Below are positions 63,340 to 64,000 of a stretch of DNA of 64,000 nucleotides, one piece after another; within the stretch, counting starts at the first letter, position 1; every line of letters starts with the position of its first letter. The DNA is from JANPPS01 sp965246925 (GTDB lineage Bacteria; Pseudomonadota; Alphaproteobacteria; Acetobacterales; Acetobacteraceae): contig OZ251994.1 of the NCBI GenBank assembly GCA_965246925.1, positions 3,782,001 to 3,846,000 on the forward strand. Reading direction: 5' to 3'. The notes beneath the pieces are model-generated. The model was not told where the DNA came from. It saw only the letters and a list, made by a program, of their open reading frames with translations, and did not search any database. The position numbers and the translations under genes were made by a program.

Positions 63340-64000
63340 TCAGTCGTCAAGGAAGCTGCGGAGCTTACGGCTGCGGCTCGGATGCTTCAGCTTGCGCAGC
63401 GCCTTCGCTTCGATTTGCCGGATGCGCTCCCGCGTCACGTTGAACTGCTGGCCGACCTCTTCCAAGGTATGATCCGTATTCATGCCAATGCCGAACCGCA
63501 TGCGCAGCACGCGCTCCTCACGCGGGGTGAGCGAGCTCAGCACCCGCGTCGTAGCCTCGCGCAAGTTGGCCTGGATGGCGGCGTCCAGCGGAATGATGGC
63601 GGCCTTGTCCTCGATGAAGTCACCGAGGTGGCTGTCCTCCTCATCGCCGATCGGCGTCTCGAGGCTGATGGGCTCCTTGGCGATCTTCAGCACCTTCCGC
63701 ACTTTTTCGAGCGGCATGCCAAGCTTTTCCGCCAGCTCCTCCGGCGCAGGCTCCCGCCCGATCTCGTGCAGCATCTGCCGGCTGGTGCGGACCAGCTTGT
63801 TGATGGTCTCGATCATGTGCACGGGAATGCGGATCGTGCGCGCCTGATCGGCGATGCTGCGCGTGATGGCCTGGCGGATCCACCAGGTCGCGTAGGTGCT
63901 GAACTTATAGCCGCGGCGATACTCGAACTTATCCACGGCCTTCATGAGGCCGATATTGCCTTCCTGGATGAGGTCCAGGAATTGCAGGCCACGGTTGGTA
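63340..64000 (-). CDS. rpoD: Primary RNA polymerase sigma factor RpoD, C-terminal part (cut by window edge)
   Basis: The frame is open to the window edge; codons 63946-63999 read TNRGLQFLDLIQEGNIGL, so the gene continues beyond. The visible part includes region 2.3-2.4 (YKFSTYATWWIRQAITRSIADQARTIRIPVHM), region 3 (INKLVRTSRQMLHEIGREPAPEELAEKLGM) and region 4 (LTPREERVLRMRFGIGMNTDHTLEEVGQQFNVTRERIRQIEAKALRKLKHPSRSRKLRSFLDD). The last part binds the -35 element. The ending SRKLRSFLDD is typical of alphaproteobacterial sigma-70. Confidence 0.97.
   Translation of the reverse strand, partial: TNRGLQFLDLIQEGNIGLMKAVDKFEYRRGYKFSTYATWWIRQAITRSIADQARTIRIPVHMIETINKLVRTSRQMLHEIGREPAPEELAEKLGMPLEKVRKVLKIAKEPISLETPIGDEEDSHLGDFIEDKAAIIPLDAAIQANLREATTRVLSSLTPREERVLRMRFGIGMNTDHTLEEVGQQFNVTRERIRQIEAKALRKLKHPSRSRKLRSFLDD

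Overview
The window is a 64-kb piece of a GC-rich bacterial chromosome. Gene content suggests an alphaproteobacterium, most likely Acetobacteraceae (Rhodospirillales). The evidence is a DUF1127 gene divergent from a LysR gene, a tandem glycine riboswitch before gcvTHP, DnaE2, B12-dependent MetH behind an ArsR-methyltransferase regulator, and an alphaproteobacterial-type RpoD tail. The family assignment is inference; no rRNA or other phylogenetic marker is present. Genes are tightly packed, with many 1-4 nt stop/start overlaps, and the accessory DNA sits in a few islands.

Layout. 1-1150: LysR fragment, DUF1127 protein, two palindromes and a ParE-type toxin-antitoxin pair. 1800-6412: glycine cleavage operon gcvT-gcvH-gcvP with its riboswitch. 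6631-9660: two tandem YidB/BON/OmpA-domain envelope proteins. 9667-12465: acyl-CoA dehydrogenase, CoA transferase and ArfB. 12586-19429: a 142-bp MITE-like element, a cupin protein, a GT-C membrane glycosyltransferase, DnaE2 and an MpaB-like oxygenase. 19516-26569: SDR enzyme, GH5-like hydrolase and a complete Liv-type ABC importer. 26605-29590: Doc/AbrB toxin-antitoxin pair, palindromes, a possible Cdi-type immunity protein, the second MITE copy and a frameshifted IS1111-type element. 29751-34127: a partial second Liv-type cluster with a phenylacetate-CoA-ligase-like gene.

34215-45107 is the most coherent block. On the minus strand it reads ArsR-methyltransferase, metH, CoA transferase, enoyl-CoA hydratase, CDF metal exporter, btuF, btuC, btuD, tonB and a PduO-type adenosyltransferase. 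No gap is larger than 22 nt and several stops and starts overlap. It links cobalamin uptake and adenosylation to the main B12-dependent methionine enzyme. A BtuB-like receptor at 58018-59973 sits under a cobalamin riboswitch and completes the uptake route. A 22-bp palindrome at 45120-45141 is the likely operator of the regulator.

46192-56838 is a type I secretion and glycosylation locus: an ABC exporter with a C39-like domain, an HlyD adaptor, a Sel1-repeat protein, a GT2+GT4 double glycosyltransferase, an unrecognised protein with a Lys/Pro/Ala tail and a GT4 enzyme. No obvious secreted substrate and no TolC are present. A rhodanese and an isochorismatase-family hydrolase follow. The right end holds DUF2252, YihY and GNAT proteins and the C-terminal part of rpoD.

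Repeats are a theme. At least five GC-rich palindromes of the CCCTCTCCC/GGGAGAGGG kind occur. One is translated in frame inside dnaE2 and one abuts the start of a livH gene. Two 142-bp MITE-like copies carry terminal inverted repeats.
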